64,000 nt of DNA, taken from the NCBI GenBank assembly GCA_964472305.1, contig CAYYJR010000001.1, positions 248,001 through 312,000 on the forward strand. Direction: 5' to 3'. This stretch comes from CAYYJR01 sp964472305. Its GTDB lineage: Bacteria; Armatimonadota; Hebobacteria; CAIYQO01. The position numbers and the translations under genes were made by a program. The notes beneath the pieces were generated by a model. It was given only the letters and a program-made list of their open reading frames with translations. It was not told the DNA's origin and did no database searches. This document shows, in pieces, positions 60,971 to 64,000 of the stretch (its first letter is position 1; each line of letters begins with the position of its first letter).

Positions 60971-63238
60971 ATGCGTGCAATGTCTAATCTCTATATGAAA
61001 GTCATCGTGCTGGTGTGCGCGTGTGTGCTGGGCTGGTGCCGGATCGCGACGGCGGTGAAGACTATTCCGATCGCCTACCCCATGCCAACGGCGGGACAGG
61101 TCAGCCTTGCCGTCTATGATAAGCAAGGCAAGATGGTGCGCGCTATCGTGCAGTGCGTCCCGCGCCGGGCTGGTCTGCAGACGGAATGGTGGGATGGCTG
61201 TGACAGCGCCGGCAAGCCGGTGCCGCCGGGCAGCTACACCACGCGCGCCATTGTCAACCAGGGATTGACGACGACACCGGTGTTGTCGCCGGGCCCTGCG
61301 CGTGGGTTGCTGGAAACCGGCCAGCCGTGTGGCGTGGTGACGGGGGACGATACGCGATATTTCCTCTATACGAATAGCGTCGTCGCGGTGGGAATGGACG
61401 GGCAGGTGCGCTGGCAACATGCCGTGCCGATGTCCGGATTACGCATTGACGCCGGCGCCACCGACGGGAAATACCTGTACCTGACCGGCATCGCGCAGAG
61501 CAACGGCGCTTTCGGGTATGGATTGATCTGTCTGCAGGCCGTGGATGGCGCGCTGACCCGCTTCTCGACCGGTCAGCAGAGTGCCTTGCTGTTACAAAGC
61601 TGCACGGAACCGGCGAATATTCTCCCATCCTTCACTTTCCGCACCGCGGAGCAGGCGTCGGAACCAGCAGGCTTCAATGGTCATTGGTGGTGGCGGGAGA
61701 CGGACGGCGCGGTCTTTTACGGGATGCGCACCGCCATCGTCGCCGTTGGCGGCAAGCTTTACATCAGCCTCAATGATGCCGTGGCTGTCTGCAACGCCGA
61801 AACGGGAGTGCCCGAGGGGATGATCCCGGTGAACGGCGCGACGGGATTGTGCTGGACGGGCGGCACACTGCTCTGTGCCGCCGGATCCGCGGTGATGCGC
61901 ATTGACCCGGCGACAAAAGCTGTGACTCCCTTTCTGACCACGCCGCTGCAGGCGCCGACCAGCCTTACCACTGACCGGCAAGGCAACATCTATGTCGCCG
62001 ACTGGGGCAAGGCAATGTGCGTTCGCCAGTTCACCGCCGATGGGCTCTACCTGCGCTCTATCGGCGCATCCGGGGGGCGCGCGTGGTTCGGACATTACGA
62101 CCGTGAAGGTTTGCTGCTGCCGTGCGGGCTGGCGATGGACGCGCAGGACCAACTCTGGGTGACCGACGGCGATCCGGCCATTCGGCGCCTAAGCCTCTGG
62201 TCCACCGACGGAAAGCTGCTCCGCGAAGAGGTGACGCCGGAATCCGAACGCGCGATGCTGGTCAATCCGGCCCGGGCGGAACGCCTCATCCTCGGCGGCG
62301 TGGAATGGACGGTGGATTGGGCAGCGCGCAAAGCGGAGCCGGCCGGGATCGCTTTCTGCGCGGGACGCACCGGCGATGCGCAGTTGCTGCCTTCGCGGTC
62401 GGACGCGGGGCGCGCGGTGATGGCCGGTGAGCGCGAGCGCTGGATTTTCGACCGCCGGCACGGAGATCGGGTAATCGTCTGCGAGTATCGCGACGGTCGG
62501 TTGATTCCGCAAGCGAGTTGCAGACTCGTCGCCCCGCGCACGGCATTGCCGCAGGAAAGCGCGGAGAAGGTTCACGAGACCGCGCGGCTCGCGGTCTGGG
62601 TGGACCAAAACGGCGACGGGCAGGCACAACGCGACGAAATGACCGTCGTTCCGATTCCGGCGAATGAACCGTTATCATCCCTGCATGGCGCCTATGTGGG
62701 TAAGGGGTGGGCGCTGTATATCCCGTCGCCCAGCAGGCGCATATTGAAGGTGCCGTTGACGGGGTGGACGCCGGGCGGGGCGCCGCGCTGGGATCCGGCG
62801 ACCATGCAGGTCTTCGCGACCGGCATCGCCAACCCGGACGGCACCAGCATCATCTCCGGCGATGGCGCGGGTAACCTGTATGTGCGCTCGAGCATGCTCA
62901 TTGCGCTGTCGCCCACCGGCAAGGTGCGCTGGAAGCTGCCATTGCGCAATACGCCTGGCGAGGGAGTGGTAACTCCAGGCAATCCCGGGGACGTGCTGCC
63001 CGGCACGTCGATCGGCGACGTGCTCTTCCTCGACGGCAAACGCGGGCACTTCATCACCGCTGACGGCTTGATCGTCGGCGCGGTCGCCCCTACGTCGCAA
63101 CCGGGCCGCGTCGCCTGGCGCGATCCCGTCTCCGGCAAGGTATACCTGGGCGCCAACACGCCCGCGCCCACCTGCTACGAAGTCACCGGCTGGAATCAGA
63201 TGCTGCGGATGAGCGGTGCGGTGTCGGTAGGCAAGTGA
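60971..63238 (+). CDS. secreted FlgD-Ig-like and beta-propeller protein
   Basis: 755 residues from the chosen start (60971). A signal peptide (VIVLVCACVLGW, ending ATA) precedes a FlgD-Ig-like domain (VSLAVYDKQGKMVRAIVQ..PPGSYTTRAIV) and a long NHL/PQQ-like propeller (about 130-600, with NIYVADWGKAMCVRQFTADGLYLRSI and LWVTDGDPAIRRLSL). A second set of strands follows an EF-like turn (VDQNGDGQAQRDEM, Asp/Asn loop that could bind calcium). It is exported and may bind a polysaccharide. Start uncertain among 60926, 60971, 60980 and 60995. Confidence 0.82.
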   Translation: MRAMSNLYMKVIVLVCACVLGWCRIATAVKTIPIAYPMPTAGQVSLAVYDKQGKMVRAIVQCVPRRAGLQTEWWDGCDSAGKPVPPGSYTTRAIVNQGLTTTPVLSPGPARGLLETGQPCGVVTGDDTRYFLYTNSVVAVGMDGQVRWQHAVPMSGLRIDAGATDGKYLYLTGIAQSNGAFGYGLICLQAVDGALTRFSTGQQSALLLQSCTEPANILPSFTFRTAEQASEPAGFNGHWWWRETDGAVFYGMRTAIVAVGGKLYISLNDAVAVCNAETGVPEGMIPVNGATGLCWTGGTLLCAAGSAVMRIDPATKAVTPFLTTPLQAPTSLTTDRQGNIYVADWGKAMCVRQFTADGLYLRSIGASGGRAWFGHYDREGLLLPCGLAMDAQDQLWVTDGDPAIRRLSLWSTDGKLLREEVTPESERAMLVNPARAERLILGGVEWTVDWAARKAEPAGIAFCAGRTGDAQLLPSRSDAGRAVMAGERERWIFDRRHGDRVIVCEYRDGRLIPQASCRLVAPRTALPQESAEKVHETARLAVWVDQNGDGQAQRDEMTVVPIPANEPLSSLHGAYVGKGWALYIPSPSRRILKVPLTGWTPGGAPRWDPATMQVFATGIANPDGTSIISGDGAGNLYVRSSMLIALSPTGKVRWKLPLRNTPGEGVVTPGNPGDVLPGTSIGDVLFLDGKRGHFITADGLIVGAVAPTSQPGRVAWRDPVSGKVYLGANTPAPTCYEVTGWNQMLRMSGAVSVGK

Positions 63239-63487
63239 TGCGTGACACGCAAGCTGTGCGCGATGCCCCAGGCAAGACGTGGCAGTCCTCCAGGCCGGGA
63301 GACCGACTTCGCCTTGCCACCTGTTGCCGATCTTTTTCCTGGTCGTGTGCTTTTCATCGTGACATTGCATCGCGAAAGCGGATTGACGCTCACGCAGCAT
63401 GGTCGATTCGCGCCGCCAACATGGAATAGCGATATAGAGACGCCGTGGTGGGTCTACCCGCGTGTGGTGACGAAGGGGGGATAAGTC
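63239..63487. other. gap between the propeller gene and the partial barrel gene
   Basis: About 250 bases with no convincing gene. A frame at 63242-63484 lacks family features. The phrase TTCGCCTTGCCACCTGT (63309-63325) recurs with one change at 16636-16652, possibly a repeat or chance. A GGGGGG lies before the next ATG. Confidence 0.45.
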
Positions 63488-64000
63488 ATGACACAGCAAT
63501 ACGCCGCTATGTTTCCCGTGATGGCATGGAACAGGGTACCCGGCAATGCGACCGCGCTGGCGCGCATGCGGGAATGCGGATTGACGGTGGCCGGTTTCGT
63601 GCAGCCCGAGCACCTGGACCTGGCGCACGCGGCGGGATTGATGGCCATCGTTGCCGACACGCGGCTCACCAACTTCGATTGGCGTCGGCTGGATGTGCAA
63701 CAAGCGCGAGAGCACGTTGCCGCGGTGGTCGCGGAGGTGAACGATCATCCGGCGGTATACGGCTATTACCTGAAGGACGAACCGAACGCCGAGGAATTTC
63801 CCGGCCTGGCGGTGGTTGCCGACGAAGTGCGCCGCCTGGCCCCCGGCAAGTGGCCGTATATCAACCTTTTTCCCAACTACGCCACGCCAGATCAACTCGG
63901 TACGGCGAACTATCCCCAGTATCTGGAGCAGTTCGTCGCCACCTGCCATCCGCCCATTCTCAGCTACGACAACTATGCACTGATGGAGCGTGAGGACGTG
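63488..64000 (+). CDS. partial barrel-like (glycoside-hydrolase-like) protein, cut by window end
   Basis: 171 codons from the ATG at 63488 run off the right edge. The sequence MFPVMAWNRVPGNATALARM, ECGLTVAGFVQPEHLD, AVYGYYLKDEPNAEEF and VADEVRRLAPGKWPYINLFPNYA reads like the start of a TIM barrel. 'YGYYLKDEP' is a frequent strand-4 motif of glycoside hydrolases that act on an internal catalytic residue. The family is not named with confidence. GGGGGG about nine bases before the ATG is the ribosome site. Probably in tandem with the secreted propeller gene. Confidence 0.7.
   Translation, partial: MTQQYAAMFPVMAWNRVPGNATALARMRECGLTVAGFVQPEHLDLAHAAGLMAIVADTRLTNFDWRRLDVQQAREHVAAVVAEVNDHPAVYGYYLKDEPNAEEFPGLAVVADEVRRLAPGKWPYINLFPNYATPDQLGTANYPQYLEQFVATCHPPILSYDNYALMEREDV

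Noticed and set aside
63309..63325. 17-base match with 16636-16652 (TTCGCnTTGCCACCTGT)
   Set aside because: Only 17 bases with one change, no further similarity; could be chance. Not called as a repeat.
1..64000. CRISPR array, insertion sequences or prophage genes
   Set aside because: No regularly spaced direct repeats, transposase, integrase or phage structural gene was seen.

Overview
The window is about 64 kb of dense, GC-rich bacterial chromosome, roughly 60 % GC by eye, with 51 protein genes called complete or partial at the edges, plus one decayed gene. I see no rRNA, tRNA, CRISPR array, prophage or insertion sequence. The gene set includes RNase Y, CsrA, a GerW/YtfJ-like protein, citramalate synthase, a bifunctional Rel, a PilB-PilT-PilC-PilD cluster, type IV pilin-like proteins with an H..DG tail, two-subunit glycolate oxidase and many secreted beta-propeller or TPR proteins. 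Together these suggest Armatimonadota or a neighbouring lineage. That placement is inference, because there is no rRNA to test it. Promoters are easy to see: many -35/-10 pairs with 17-bp spacing resemble TTGACA/TATAAT.

Layout. 1-6.4 kb: minus-strand genes for a partial beta-propeller, a lipoprotein peptidyl-prolyl isomerase, a TPR protein, endonuclease III, a small zinc-ribbon protein and GlnS. 6.6-12 kb: GltX, MreC, a MerR regulator, CsrA (minus), a DUF2993/LmeA-like protein overlapping an ImmA/IrrE-like peptidase. 12-22 kb: a 913-residue zinc-ribbon/TPR/acidic-repeat membrane protein, PheS, a pilin-like protein, a tyrosine-phosphatase-like protein, a DUF2156 protein, a pseudogene and glcF-glcD. 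22-35 kb: a GT2 polysaccharide synthase, a diguanylate cyclase, DUF58, a MutL-like ASKHA protein, an unknown, FHA, a radical SAM enzyme and a CHASE4-HAMP-PAS-GGDEF-EAL protein. 35-45 kb: a RACo-like ferredoxin/ASKHA protein, greA and the type IV pilus cluster. 45-51 kb: thpR, recA, gerW-like, recX, rny, an M20 peptidase and nadK. 52-60.6 kb: nitroreductase, thiamine-binding protein, a second zinc-ribbon gene, cimA, and a rel-esterase-AlbA_2-phosphodiesterase run. 61-64 kb: a secreted FlgD-like/propeller protein and a partial barrel-like protein.

How parts work together. PilB, PilT, PilC, PilD and the pilin form a type IV pilus/secretion assembly unit. The GT2 synthase, the diguanylate cyclase and the GGDEF-EAL protein fit c-di-GMP-controlled surface polysaccharide. 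RecA and RecX lie together with RNase Y. MutL-like, RACo-like and the radical SAM protein are three cobalamin-associated families within about 10 kb.

Most interesting observation. The two small zinc-ribbon paralogues, 49 kb apart on opposite strands, share a promoter and a conserved 5' leader. In both copies the leader can form one upstream hairpin and a second hairpin that pairs across the Shine-Dalgarno sequence next to the start codon. Each gene is followed by a strong hairpin and then a copy of a dispersed intergenic repeat in the same relative orientation. This looks like an undescribed cis-regulatory RNA module. Other notable items are a palindrome holding the -35 boxes of two divergent promoters, a dispersed repeat with a covarying hairpin, several probable leaderless mRNAs and a gene decayed by frameshifts.
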